Source of the DNA: Tenacibaculum aquimarinum | Lineage (GTDB): Bacteria > Bacteroidota > Bacteroidia > Flavobacteriales > Flavobacteriaceae | DNA: 64,000 nt | Reading direction: 5' to 3' | NCBI RefSeq assembly: GCF_022478115.1 | Contig: NZ_JAKGSC010000002.1 | Coordinates: 124,001 to 188,000 of the forward strand | Shown here: positions 34,349-43,133 of the stretch, piece by piece | Layout: each line of letters opens with the position of its first letter | How positions within the stretch are numbered: the stretch's first letter is position 1 | The notes under the pieces: generated by a model | The model's database searches: none | Told to the model about the DNA's origin: nothing | Seen by the model: only the letters and a program-made list of their open reading frames with translations | Translations under genes and position numbers: made by a program

Positions 34349-36012
34349 TATAAACCTTTCTTTAAAACTTTAGGAGTACTCTTTCTATCGGAAGCTCTCT
34401 TTTTTTTCTTAGTTGCGTTTTCTCTTGCAAAATTTAATTTTGCATTTTGTACATCAATATTTTCTTTTACCTCAGTTTTTTCATCTTTGGTAAAAATATC
34501 TTGCATAACCTTTGGTTGCTCTTTTTCTCTCCAGATAAAGCCTTTGAGTTTTCTCTCTTCTTTTGGATAATCTAGCGGAGGGTAGGTTTTTCCTTCCGTT
34601 TCTTTAAAGCATTTAATACTTTGTATTTCATTGTTTAGCAGATCGAATTCAATATCGCTACAAATTTGTTTAGTTATAGTTTCTAACTTTAGCGTTTTCT
34701 CGTTTCTATTAAAGTTAATTACTTCAGCATTTCCTTTTACCCATAAAGTTCTTATTTCGTTTTCAATAAATTTACCATAAATATTTCTACCTTTTATTTG
34801 GTTGAAATCATCTTCAGCTAAGGAATCTTTCTGAATTATTAATGCATTATTTAACACCTTTAAAGAGTCTAGTTTATTGGTTTCTAAATTAGAAACTAAA
34901 TGAATAGTGTCTCCTGTAATTTGTTGTTTCCCAGACCAAAGTACAGGTTCTCTAAACATTCTTGTTAAACCTGTTGTTTGATTTGTGTGTATAGAATCGC
35001 ACTTACCTTGTAAATCAGATTTAAAAATTTTTACATTATTAAATGTTCTTACAATTCTGTTTTCTGGTTTACCTGTTACTAAAATTTTATCTCCGTGCAT
35101 GTACAAAGAATCTTTTTCTAAAACAGAGATTGCTACTGCTTTGTCTATAATAAAAAGCGAGTCTTTTTCTTCAAATATTTCGGCATAGTTTCCTTTAATA
35201 ACAAAGTTTTTTACGGTGTCTATAACTATAATGTTATTTGTAGCTGAGGCAAACCCTTTACGTTTGTCATAATACAAACTATCTCCTTCTATGGTTCTTT
35301 CTTTTAAAAACAATTTTGCGTTTTTTACAAAATAAGAAACATCTGTTTTTGTGTTGTAAAAACCTCTTTCGCTGTATAATTTATTCTTGTTTTTGTTATT
35401 TGTTACTGTTGAAGGTCCGTATAAATATGCAATTCCTGTGTTTGTATAATACTCTAAATGATTTGATTCTAGATTGTTTTCCGGATTTGTAACTGTTACG
35501 TTAGATTTAGCAATAAACTTTTTATTTCTAAGTAAATAGGTTCCTCCAATACTTTTTAAGGTATTTGTTTTGTCCTGGATAGTTCCACCAGTTTTGTAAA
35601 AAAGTTTCTGATTTATTCTATCAAAATGAAGCGTATCAGTTTTTAGTTTCATTGTTGGGTCATTCATTTCTACATTTCCCCAAGAAACAGCTTGTTTTGT
35701 ATTACCGTTATAATCTGCGTAGTCGCTATATTGAATAATAGAATCTCCTTGTTCTATTATAACTTCACCTAAAGCTTTAAAAAGGTTTTTATCTCTGTAG
35801 TAAAGTGCTTTTTGAGAATCTAATGTTACACCTTCGTGTATCATGTGTACATTACCTATTAATATAATTGCTCCAGGATACTTGTCTTCATCTGCAGATT
35901 GAATTTTTGCAGTGTAATTTATTCTCTTTTGCTGAGAAAAAGTGTAAGCAGTAATAAATAGTGCTAAAAAAAGAAATATTCTTTTCAAAAGTTTTGTTTT
36001 AAAGTGGAACAA
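34348..36012 (-). CDS. OstA-like (LptA/LptD N-terminal-like) periplasmic protein
   Basis: 554 residues with a signal peptide (IFLFLALFITAYTFSQ). Repeating OstA beta-jellyroll units follow: AIILIGNVHMIHEGVTLDSQKALYYRDKNLFKALGEVIIEQGDSI, then VEMNDPTMKLKTDTLHFDRINQKLFY and several more to about residue 450, with a basic Lys/Arg-rich tail. LptA/OstA proteins bridge the periplasm for lipopolysaccharide transport; the flavobacterial OstA-like protein is larger and its exact role is not settled. It is transcribed after purA, 44 bases downstream, and is coupled to the aminotransferase. Confidence 0.85.
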   Translation of the reverse strand: MFHFKTKLLKRIFLFLALFITAYTFSQQKRINYTAKIQSADEDKYPGAIILIGNVHMIHEGVTLDSQKALYYRDKNLFKALGEVIIEQGDSIIQYSDYADYNGNTKQAVSWGNVEMNDPTMKLKTDTLHFDRINQKLFYKTGGTIQDKTNTLKSIGGTYLLRNKKFIAKSNVTVTNPENNLESNHLEYYTNTGIAYLYGPSTVTNNKNKNKLYSERGFYNTKTDVSYFVKNAKLFLKERTIEGDSLYYDKRKGFASATNNIIVIDTVKNFVIKGNYAEIFEEKDSLFIIDKAVAISVLEKDSLYMHGDKILVTGKPENRIVRTFNNVKIFKSDLQGKCDSIHTNQTTGLTRMFREPVLWSGKQQITGDTIHLVSNLETNKLDSLKVLNNALIIQKDSLAEDDFNQIKGRNIYGKFIENEIRTLWVKGNAEVINFNRNEKTLKLETITKQICSDIEFDLLNNEIQSIKCFKETEGKTYPPLDYPKEERKLKGFIWREKEQPKVMQDIFTKDEKTEVKENIDVQNAKLNFARENATKKKKRASDRKSTPKVLKKGL

Positions 36013-36056
36013 AAATAATGAAAAGAATATGCCAAAGTCTTAAACTTTATATAAAT

Positions 36057-37328
36057 CTATCTATTGATAGTTTGTTTTCTGTCTGGACCAACCGAAACGA
36101 TTGATACTGGAACTCCAGTTTCCTTTTCAATAAAAGCAACATAGTCCAATAAATTCTGTGGTAATTGCTCAGCAGAAGTCATTTTTGTTAAATCTTCTTC
36201 CCAACCTTTAAATTCAGAATAATTTACAGAAACATTTTCTGGTTCAATATTATAAGGTAAGTGAGAAATTTCTTTTCCTTTATAGTTATAAGATGTACAA
36301 ACTTTTAATGTATCAAATCCAGATAAAACATCACCTTTCATCATCATTAATTGTGTAACTCCGTTTACATCTACAGCGTATTTTAACGCAACTAAATCTA
36401 ACCAACCACATCTTCTTGGTCTACCAGTTGTAGCTCCAAATTCATGACCAATTCTAGCCATATCTTCTCCATCTTTATCAAATAATTCAGTAGGAAAAGG
36501 TCCAGAACCAACTCTAGTTGTGTAAGCTTTAAAAATTCCGAATACATCTCCAATTCTGTTTGGAGCAACTCCTAAACCTGTACAAGCACCTGCTGCTGTT
36601 GTGTTAGATGAAGTTACAAAAGGATATGTACCAAAGTCAATATCTAATAAAGAACCTTGAGCTCCTTCTGCCAAAATTGTTTTTTTATCTTTTATAGCTT
36701 GATTTAAAAACTCTTCGCTATCAATAAATTGTAATGTTTTTAATTTATCGATTCCTTTGCAAAACTCTGTTTCTAATTCTTTTAAGTCATATTCAATTTG
36801 AACATCAAAGAATTCTAACATTTTAATATGCTTTGCAGTTAAAGCATCGTATTTTTCTTTCCAGTTTTCTAATTCTAAATCTCCAACACGCATACCGTTT
36901 CTACCAGTTTTGTCCATATATGTTGGGCCAATTCCTTTTAAAGTAGAACCAATTTTTGCTTTTCCTTTAGAAGTTTCTGAAGCTGCATCAAGTAATCTGT
37001 GTGTTGGTAAAATTAAATGTGCTTTTCTTGAAATTAATAATTTAGATGTGTAATCTATATTGTGTTTGTCTAAATTTTCTAATTCTTTTTGAAAAATAAC
37101 AGGATCAATTACAACACCATTACCAACAACATTTAATGCTGTTTTATGAAAAATTCCTGAAGGAATTGTGTGTAAAACATGTTTAAATCCGTCAAAGATT
37201 AAAGTATGCCCAGCATTTGGACCTCCTTGAAAACGCGCAATAATATCGTAATTTGATGTAAGTACGTCTACAATTTTACCTTTTCCTTCATCTCCCCATT
37301 GTAATCCAAGTAATAAATCTACAGCCAT
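36057..37328 (-). CDS. purA: Adenylosuccinate synthetase
   Basis: 423 residues, the normal length. It catalyses GTP-dependent formation of adenylosuccinate from IMP and aspartate in purine synthesis. The P-loop is GLQWGDEGKGKIVD at the N-terminus; RFQGGPNAGHT, ISRKAHLILPTH, GIGPTYMDK, LAEGAQGSLLDIDFGTYPFVTSS, TRVGSGPFPTE, GRPRRCGWLDL and SVGPDRKQTI follow in the expected order. It is preceded on the minus strand by the Fur-family gene (80 bases) and followed by the OstA-like gene. Confidence 0.97.
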   Translation of the reverse strand: MAVDLLLGLQWGDEGKGKIVDVLTSNYDIIARFQGGPNAGHTLIFDGFKHVLHTIPSGIFHKTALNVVGNGVVIDPVIFQKELENLDKHNIDYTSKLLISRKAHLILPTHRLLDAASETSKGKAKIGSTLKGIGPTYMDKTGRNGMRVGDLELENWKEKYDALTAKHIKMLEFFDVQIEYDLKELETEFCKGIDKLKTLQFIDSEEFLNQAIKDKKTILAEGAQGSLLDIDFGTYPFVTSSNTTAAGACTGLGVAPNRIGDVFGIFKAYTTRVGSGPFPTELFDKDGEDMARIGHEFGATTGRPRRCGWLDLVALKYAVDVNGVTQLMMMKGDVLSGFDTLKVCTSYNYKGKEISHLPYNIEPENVSVNYSEFKGWEEDLTKMTSAEQLPQNLLDYVAFIEKETGVPVSIVSVGPDRKQTINR

Positions 37329-37408
37329 TAGTTGTTTAATTTGTTGTTGTGTGTTGTGTTGTTAAATTGTTTTATTGTTATTTACAGTAAACGGTTAATT
37401 GAATACTG

Positions 37409-37855
37409 TTATTCTTTCTTTTTTGTTCCGTAAAAATAAAGTGAATGATTATGAATGTCAATATCAAAAATATCTTCAATAGTTTTTTTGATAATCTGTA
37501 TTCTAGGATCACAAAATTCTTTTACTTCTCCAGAATCTGTGAAAATTACGTGATCGTGATTTTTATCGAAATAACTTTTTTCGTAACGCGCCATAGATTG
37601 CCCGTCAAATTGATGTTTACGAACTAAGCCGCAATCGAGTAATAAGTCTATGGTATTGTATAAAGTAGCACGGCTAACACGATAGTTTTTGTTTTTCATG
37701 TTAATGTACAGAGATTCTATATCAAAATGTTCTTCAACATCGTATATTTCTTGTAGAATTGCGTAGCGTTCAGGAGTTTTTCTATGCTTATTTTCTTCTA
37801 AATAAGCAGTAAAAACTTTTTTTACAACATCTTGATTTTCGGCAGAATTGCTCAT
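37409..37855 (-). CDS. Fur-family metal-dependent transcriptional regulator
   Basis: 148 residues. The winged-helix half has [52 protein letters not shown] and the dimerisation half has [33 protein letters not shown], with the HDH metal site. The CxxC structural-zinc motif of classical Fur, expected at about FTDSG, is absent; only the Cys of EFCDPR remains. It may sense iron, zinc or peroxide; sequence does not decide. A TAAATTTG -7 box is at 37878-37885. It is followed by purA on the same strand. Confidence 0.9.
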   Translation of the reverse strand: MSNSAENQDVVKKVFTAYLEENKHRKTPERYAILQEIYDVEEHFDIESLYINMKNKNYRVSRATLYNTIDLLLDCGLVRKHQFDGQSMARYEKSYFDKNHDHVIFTDSGEVKEFCDPRIQIIKKTIEDIFDIDIHNHSLYFYGTKKKE

Positions 37856-37877
37856 AAATACTTTAGTTATTAAGTAA

Positions 37878-37885
37878 CAAATTTA
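37878..37885 (-). promoter_or_regulatory. -7 promoter box of the Fur-family gene
   Basis: TAAATTTG on the minus strand, about 22 bases before the ATG. No good -33 TTG is seen. Confidence 0.45.
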
Positions 37886-37971
37886 CACATATTTTGCAAT
37901 ATTTTGATACCTAATTAAAAAGTAATAAATAAGTTTTAAACAGTTGTTAATTTGTTTTGTAATAAACTGTA

Positions 37972-40188
37972 TTATAGCGAGTTAATTCTTTCGACTTTTT
38001 GAACTCCTTCTATTTTTTTGATACTTTCAATTAATTTTGTTAATTGATTTTTGTTTTTTACGCTTAGAGATAATTTTCCATCAAAAACACCATCATCTCC
38101 AGAGATATTTATACTGTGTATAAAAACACTCATGTTATTAGAGATTACTTTGGTAAGATTGTTAACTATACCTTTGTTGTCTACACCAGATAAATTTAAA
38201 ACTGCTTTAAATTCTTGTTTTGTAGAATCAATCCATTTTGCAGGCATAATTCTATACGCATAATTAGATTGTAAAGAAATGGCGTTTGGGCAATTGTTCT
38301 TATGTACTTTAATACCTTCATTAATAGTTACAAAACCAAAAACTTTATCTCCTGGAATTGGGTTGCAGCATTTAGATAGTTTAAAGTCTAGTTTTTCTTC
38401 ATCTTTACCAAAAACCAATGCATCATACTTACTTGTAACTTCTTCTTTGTCAGTTATTTCTTTGGGCTGTGGTCTTTTAAAGCTATTTTTTATAAAGCTC
38501 ATTATTGCGCCGCTACGCTGGTTGGCATATGCTTTTAATTGTTTATTGTCAATAGCGCCATTTCCTATTCTGTAAAATAAATCGAAACTAGTTTTAAGGT
38601 TAAAATAATTAACCATTTCATTTACAGCTTTGTCGTCAAAGTTAATTTTTAAATGACGTAGTTTTCTTGAAAGAACAGCTTTTCCTTCTTCTGCAATAAT
38701 TTTTTCTTCTTCTTTAAGTGCTGTTTTTATTTTTGTTCTAGCACGAGCCGTAATAACAAAATCTAACCATCTTGCTTTTGGTTTATTTGTAGATGTGGTT
38801 AGTACTTCTATTTGATCTCCACTTGTAAGTGTATGACTTAGTGGAACTAATTTTCCGTTAACTTTAACACCTCTTGTTTTTAAACCAACGTCTGTATGCA
38901 CTGAAAAAGCAAAATCTAACGCTGAAGCTCCTTTTGGTAGCGATTTTAAATCTCCATTTGGAGTAAATACATATATTTCTTTTGAATATAAATTCAATTT
39001 AAAATCTTCAACAAAATCTACCGCATCTAAGCTTTGGTTTTCTAAAGTTTCTTTTAGTTTATTTAACCAAGATTCTAAACCGCTTTCGTTTTCATTACCT
39101 TGTTTGTATTTAAAATGTGCTGCATATCCTTTTTCAGCAATTTCATTCATTCTATTAGAACGAATTTGAACTTCTACCCATTGTGCATTTGGTCCAACTA
39201 CAGTAATATGTAATGCTTCGTAACCTGTAGATTTGGGTTGAGAAATCCAATCTCTTAATCGAGTAGGGTTGGGTTTAAAATAATCTGTAACAATTGAATA
39301 TATTTTCCAAGCATCAAATTTTTCATCTTTAGAGGTTGGTTCAAAAATTATTCTAATAGCAAACTTATCATAGACTTCATCAAAAGAAACATTTTGCTTT
39401 CGCATTTTTCTTCTAATTGAAAAAATAGATTTAAACCTACCTTTTATTTCATAGGTGAAGTTTTCTTTATCTAAACCAGATTTTAGTTTGTCTGAAAAAG
39501 ATTTTATGTATAAATCTTGCTCTTCTTTACTTTCTTTAATTTTACTTAAAATATCGTTGTAAACTTCTGGTTCAGTATATTTTAATCCAAGATCTTCTAA
39601 CTCTGTTTTTATATTATATAAACCTAAACGATGGGCTAGTGGAGCGTAAATATATAATGTTTCTGATGCAATTTTAAGTTGTTTGTACGCTGGCATTGCA
39701 TCCATTGTTTGCATATTATGCAATCTATCTGCAATTTTTATTAAAATTACACGAACATCATCATTTAAAGTTAAGAGCATTTTTCGAAAATTCTCTGCTT
39801 GTATAGAGTAATCTTGATCTTTCTTTAAACGAGAAATTTTTGTTAATCCGCTTACAATACGAGCAATTGTTTCTCCAAACAACTGTTCCATATCTTCAAT
39901 TGTGTAATGTGTGTCTTCTACAACATCGTGTAATAGGGCAGCGGCAATAGAGGTTGCTCCTAAGCCAATTTCGTTGGCAACAATTTTTGCAACAGCAATT
40001 GGATGATATATATAAGGTTCGCCAGTTTTTCTTCTTTGTTCAGAATGGGCTTCTACAGCAATATCAAAAGCTTTACGGATTAGTATTTTATCTTCTTTTG
40101 ATAAAACTTCATACGTTCCTTTTAGCAAATCTTTATATCTATTTGCTATCTCCTTATTTTCCTCCTCTATAGTTGCTGTGTATGCCAT
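37972..40188 (-). CDS. Bifunctional (p)ppGpp synthetase/hydrolase, RelA/SpoT family
   Basis: 738 residues. The N-terminal HD hydrolase domain has YIYHPIAVAKIVANEIGLG and the HDVVEDT metal motif; the synthetase domain has FAIRIIFEPT, RLRDWISQPKSTGYEALHITVVGP and VEVQIRSNRMNEIAEKGYAAHFKYK. A TGS domain follows (IYVFTPNGDLKSLPKGASALDFAFSVHTDVG), then a zinc-finger-like CCNPIPGDKVFGF and an ACT domain at the end. It makes and degrades ppGpp in response to starvation. The presence of HDxxED argues that the hydrolase is active. It is the first gene of its strand block, just upstream of the Fur gene. Confidence 0.95.
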   Translation of the reverse strand: MAYTATIEEENKEIANRYKDLLKGTYEVLSKEDKILIRKAFDIAVEAHSEQRRKTGEPYIYHPIAVAKIVANEIGLGATSIAAALLHDVVEDTHYTIEDMEQLFGETIARIVSGLTKISRLKKDQDYSIQAENFRKMLLTLNDDVRVILIKIADRLHNMQTMDAMPAYKQLKIASETLYIYAPLAHRLGLYNIKTELEDLGLKYTEPEVYNDILSKIKESKEEQDLYIKSFSDKLKSGLDKENFTYEIKGRFKSIFSIRRKMRKQNVSFDEVYDKFAIRIIFEPTSKDEKFDAWKIYSIVTDYFKPNPTRLRDWISQPKSTGYEALHITVVGPNAQWVEVQIRSNRMNEIAEKGYAAHFKYKQGNENESGLESWLNKLKETLENQSLDAVDFVEDFKLNLYSKEIYVFTPNGDLKSLPKGASALDFAFSVHTDVGLKTRGVKVNGKLVPLSHTLTSGDQIEVLTTSTNKPKARWLDFVITARARTKIKTALKEEEKIIAEEGKAVLSRKLRHLKINFDDKAVNEMVNYFNLKTSFDLFYRIGNGAIDNKQLKAYANQRSGAIMSFIKNSFKRPQPKEITDKEEVTSKYDALVFGKDEEKLDFKLSKCCNPIPGDKVFGFVTINEGIKVHKNNCPNAISLQSNYAYRIMPAKWIDSTKQEFKAVLNLSGVDNKGIVNNLTKVISNNMSVFIHSINISGDDGVFDGKLSLSVKNKNQLTKLIESIKKIEGVQKVERINSL

Positions 40189-40400
40189 AGATTAAAAGTA
40201 ACGCAAAGAATTTTATTAAGCAAGTTTTAATCCGTATTGTTTAAAATTACTATTTTTAGAATTACAGAAAACGAAAGAATGTAGATATTCTTAAAAAACT
40301 GTTAAACTAAAAATTAAACTGTAACTAATTTCATAAAGTGTCGTCTTATAAATGATTACTTACTACAGGTTAGTGATTAGTTAGTTTTTAATAGTTGATA

Positions 40401-40434
40401 AAAAGGGTTGAAATTTCACAATTTCAACCCTTTT
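40401..40434. terminator. Bidirectional rho-independent terminator
   Basis: A perfect 14-base stem, AAAAGGGTTGAAAT (40401-40414) and ATTTCAACCCTTTT (40421-40434). It serves the 40455 gene on the minus strand. The remaining intergenic DNA from 40189 to 40400 shows nothing I can name. Confidence 0.85.
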
Positions 40435-40454
40435 GAATTATATAAGTTTTTTGT

Positions 40455-41258
40455 TTAATTACCGTTGCTATTTAGCTTTTTATCAGGAACACGGTTACGT
40501 TCAATTTTACCTTTTTTAACAGCTTTATAATTTTCATAACAGTCTAAAACCGCCTCAATAAGTTGTAAATCACTTGCTTTTTTGATAAAATATTCTGAAT
40601 AATTACAATCGGTAAGTAACTTAGTTAGTTCTTGACGGTCCATTTCTAGGTATTCCATCATTACTTCACGGTCAAATTTACCTTGTAACATTTTACGTAA
40701 ATCGTCTTCTTTCTTTAATTTTTGAAGTTTTTTAAGTTGTTTTGGCTTTTTTCCGAAGAGATTATACACTAAATCTACCGGATTAAAAAGTTTGGCAATT
40801 GGAGAAGAAATTTTTTGAGGACGACCAACTTCATACGTTTGTGGTAATCCATTTATATGAATTCTAGTAAACTTATCTGTAGGAACTTGTTTTACATCTA
40901 CTTCCAAAACACCAATCAATTTGGTAGATTTTATGATAACTTCTTTAACTTCTTCTGGTTTTTCAATTAAGGCAATTTCTAGTTCATTACCTTTTAATAA
41001 ATCGTTTGTTACTTTCAGTTTTATTGATTCAAAACCTAAATAAGAAACCAATACAGTATCATTAGCTTTTGCAACTAATTCAAAAAAACCTTTGTCGTTT
41101 GTAATTGTTCCAACAACTGAATTTAGGTTTAAAATATGAGCTGCGCTTAAGCCTTTTTTATTTTCTGAATGAATAATTTGACCTTTTAACTTATTGTTTT
41201 GTGAAAATCCAACAATAGAAATTAACAAAAAAGATAGTAAGAATAGATGTTTTTGCAT
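40455..41258 (-). CDS. Exported protein with carboxypeptidase-regulatory-like (CarboxypepD_reg) domain
   Basis: 267 residues. A signal peptide (LFLLSFLLISIVGFSQ) is followed by a CarboxypepD_reg-like beta-sandwich (KLKGQIIHSENKKGLSAAHILNLNSVVGTITNDKGFFELVAKANDTVLVSYLGFESIKL). In Bacteroidota this domain usually starts TonB receptors, but here there is no barrel. The remaining 150 residues are basic and helical (KKPKQLKKLQKLKKEDDLRKMLQGKF, DRQELTKLLTDCNYSEYFIKKASDLQLIEAVLDCYENYK). No function is known. It is alone between the tRNA gene and the RelA/SpoT gene, with its own terminator. Confidence 0.8.
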   Translation of the reverse strand: MQKHLFLLSFLLISIVGFSQNNKLKGQIIHSENKKGLSAAHILNLNSVVGTITNDKGFFELVAKANDTVLVSYLGFESIKLKVTNDLLKGNELEIALIEKPEEVKEVIIKSTKLIGVLEVDVKQVPTDKFTRIHINGLPQTYEVGRPQKISSPIAKLFNPVDLVYNLFGKKPKQLKKLQKLKKEDDLRKMLQGKFDREVMMEYLEMDRQELTKLLTDCNYSEYFIKKASDLQLIEAVLDCYENYKAVKKGKIERNRVPDKKLNSNGN

Positions 41259-41328
41259 GTTGCAATAATAATAATAATAGTGTGTAATGACGTTAATAAT
41301 CTGTGAAAAGTAGTAACAAAAAATATAC

Positions 41329-41359
41329 CATAAAAAAAATCGAAGTAAAACTTCGATTT
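41329..41359 (-). terminator. Rho-independent terminator of tRNA-Leu
   Basis: AAATCGAAGT (41337-41346) and ACTTCGATTT (41350-41359) form a perfect 10-base stem with a 3-base loop; on the minus strand a T run follows. Confidence 0.85.
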
Positions 41360-41363
41360 ATTG

Positions 41364-41447
41364 TGCGCACGAGAAGACTCGAACTTCCACGGACTAATGT
41401 CCACCAACCCCTCAAGCTGACGCGTCTACCAATTCCGCCACGTGCGC
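41364..41447 (-). tRNA. tRNA-Leu (anticodon GAG)
   Basis: 84 bases, class II with a long variable arm. The acceptor GCGCACG (5') pairs perfectly with CGTGCGC (3'). The D arm contains GCGGAATTGGTAGACGC, the anticodon stem-loop is TCAGC TTGAGGG GTTGG with anticodon GAG, and the T arm contains GTTCGAGTC. CCA is not encoded. Confidence 0.95.
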
Positions 41448-41455
41448 TTTTAAAC

Positions 41456-41489
41456 AAAAAAAAGTTAAGCTTACACTTAACTTTTTTTT
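41456..41489 (-). terminator. Terminator between the two tRNA genes
   Basis: AAAAAAAAGTTAAG (41456-41469) and CTTAACTTTTTTTT (41476-41489) form a perfect 14-base stem with a 6-base loop directly after the tRNA-Lys 3' end. The two tRNA genes therefore probably do not share a full-length transcript. Confidence 0.8.
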
Positions 41490-41491
41490 TG

Positions 41492-41564
41492 TGACCGGGC
41501 TGGGGCTCGAACCCAGGACCCTCTCCTTAAAAGGGAGATGCTCTACCAACTGAGCTACCAGGTC
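41492..41564 (-). tRNA. tRNA-Lys (anticodon TTT)
   Basis: 73 bases. The D arm is GCTCAGTTGGTAGAGC, the anticodon stem-loop TCTCC CTTTTAA GGAGA with anticodon TTT, the T arm CTGGG TTCGAGC CCCAG. The acceptor GACCTGG and CCCGGTC pair except for position 5 (T) against 68 (C), a mismatch in the middle of the stem. CCA is not encoded. Confidence 0.93.
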
Positions 41565-41657
41565 ATTGCTTTTTGTAAAAGCGAGTGCAAATATACAATG
41601 GTAAGTTTTATTTACACAATTTTTTTTGAGATATTTTATCGATATTTGTAAAATATT

Positions 41658-42173
41658 ATGAAGATAGTTTTAATTGGTTATATGGCAAGCGGTAAAAGTA
41701 CCGTTGGAAAGGAATTGAGTAGTAAATTATACATTCCTTTTATAGATTTAGATGATTATATTGAAGAAGGTGAGGGGAAATCAGTTTCTAAAATATTTGA
41801 AGAAGATGGAGAAATCTATTTTAGACGAAAAGAGCATGAATATTTAAAACAGTTATTAAATTCTGAAGCTGATTTTGTTTTATCTTTAGGAGGAGGAACA
41901 CCATGTTATGCAGGTAATATGGATTTAGTTTTAAATTCTACAGCTATTTCAATCTATTTAAAAGCAAGTTTAAAAACATTATATAATAGACTTCAAAAGC
42001 AAAAAGAAACTAGACCTTTAGTAGCTTCAATTTCTGATGAAAAATTATCAGAGTTTATTGCAAAACATTTATTTGAAAGAAGATTTTACTATGAAAAAGC
42101 AAATTTCAATCTTACAATTGATGATAAAAAAGTGTCGGAAATAATAGCGGAATTAAGGATTTTATTACATTAA
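41658..42173 (+). CDS. aroK: Shikimate kinase
   Basis: 171 residues. It phosphorylates shikimate in the aromatic amino acid pathway. Walker A is GYMASGKSTVGKEL, shikimate-binding is in DLDDYIEEGEGKSVSKIFEEDGEIYFRRKEHEYL, the second binding loop is LSLGGGTPC, and ETRPLVA and FERRFYYEKAN form the lid and adenine regions. Its last nine bases overlap the end of the phosphoribosyltransferase gene on the other strand. It stands apart from other aromatic pathway genes. Confidence 0.94.
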   Translation: MKIVLIGYMASGKSTVGKELSSKLYIPFIDLDDYIEEGEGKSVSKIFEEDGEIYFRRKEHEYLKQLLNSEADFVLSLGGGTPCYAGNMDLVLNSTAISIYLKASLKTLYNRLQKQKETRPLVASISDEKLSEFIAKHLFERRFYYEKANFNLTIDDKKVSEIIAELRILLH

Positions 42174-42671
42174 GTAAGCTACAGCTTCTTTTCCTTTAAA
42201 TTCTACAACAATATGTTCTTTTAGAGATGTTGATAAAGAAATACCTTTAAAATCGGCTTTAACAGGGTACTTTTTATGATTTCTATTTACTAATACAGCA
42301 GTCTTAAATCTTTTTAAAGGCACATCTAAAAAATGTTTTATACCATAAATTAAGGTTGTACCAGAGTTTAAAACATCATCTACCAAAACTAAAGATTTGT
42401 TTTTGTACTCTTCAGGTTTAATAGAAGTGGTTATTGGGCTCAACGGTTTTTTCTTATTAATTTTAACTTCACAAAGTTGTACTTTTAAGTCAGAAATTTC
42501 TGAAAGAATAGCAGCGATTTTTGTTGCAAATAAAAAACCATTATCCGCAATTCCGGCTATAATAATTTCGTCTTCCTTACTATTGCTTTCAAAAATCTGA
42601 TAAGCAATTCTTCGAGTTTTATGTGCTACTTCTGTAGAATTTAAAATTATATTATTGGTTGTTGTCATCAT
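42165..42671 (-). CDS. Phosphoribosyltransferase, PyrR-like
   Basis: 168 residues. The PRPP motif is SLVLVDDVLNSGTTL; IIIAGIADNGFLFATKIA is the usual hood-side region, and VLVNRNHKKYPVKADFKGISLSTSLKEHIVVEF matches the PyrR pattern in which a basic segment follows the PRPP loop. PyrR proteins act as uracil phosphoribosyltransferase and as pyrimidine attenuation regulators. No pyr genes are nearby, so the regulatory role is not supported by context. The start ATG overlaps the stop of the S4-domain gene (ATGA), indicating translational coupling; the 3' end overlaps aroK by nine bases. Confidence 0.85.
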   Translation of the reverse strand: MMTTTNNIILNSTEVAHKTRRIAYQIFESNSKEDEIIIAGIADNGFLFATKIAAILSEISDLKVQLCEVKINKKKPLSPITTSIKPEEYKNKSLVLVDDVLNSGTTLIYGIKHFLDVPLKRFKTAVLVNRNHKKYPVKADFKGISLSTSLKEHIVVEFKGKEAVAYLM

Positions 42672-43054
42672 GTTATTTGTTCTTCTTCGGGTGATTCGTA
42701 ATAATCATCAATATCTCTTCTATCTTTTTTGGTTGGTCTTCCAGCACCTTTTTTTCTGTAATAATCCTTAGAATATTTTAAAAGTTCAGTTTTTTCAAAC
42801 TCTTCTTTTGGTGTAATATCTTTTCGATATAAATCTACCAATTTTGCGCCAACTCTACTTGAAGGAATATCTAATACTTTTATTTTATAATTAATTTGAT
42901 TTTTTCTAATCGTAAGTTCTTCGTTACCAAAAATTTCTTTTGAAGGTTTTAAATTGTTTCCTTCAGTCTTTATATGCCCTTTTTTACAGGCTTCTGTTGC
43001 TAAACTTCTTGTTTTAAAAAGCCGAATACACCATAAGTATTTATCTATTCTCAT
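42668..43054 (-). CDS. S4-domain RNA-binding protein, Hsp15-like
   Basis: 128 residues. The S4 domain is residues 1-65 (MRIDKYLWCIRLFKTRSLATEACKKGHIKTEGNNLKPS), followed by a basic tail (YYRKKGAGRPTKKDRRDIDDYYESPEEEQIT). Hsp15 (HslR) recycles stalled 50S subunits carrying peptidyl-tRNA. A -7 box TACCTTTG is at 43088-43095 on the minus strand. The 3' end overlaps the phosphoribosyltransferase gene, an unusual pairing of ribosome rescue and nucleotide salvage functions that may be only chance packing. Confidence 0.85.
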   Translation of the reverse strand: MRIDKYLWCIRLFKTRSLATEACKKGHIKTEGNNLKPSKEIFGNEELTIRKNQINYKIKVLDIPSSRVGAKLVDLYRKDITPKEEFEKTELLKYSKDYYRKKGAGRPTKKDRRDIDDYYESPEEEQIT

Positions 43055-43133
43055 ACAAAAAGTTAAATTTTTACGTTAGGTTTTTTACAAAGGTATAAAA
43101 ATGCTAACTTGCGCCTTAAAATTTTTAGAATAA

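Noticed and set aside
38051-38575. Two plus-strand open frames within the RelA/SpoT gene
   Set aside because: They are reverse-complement images of a well conserved ACT and TGS region and have no independent start signals.
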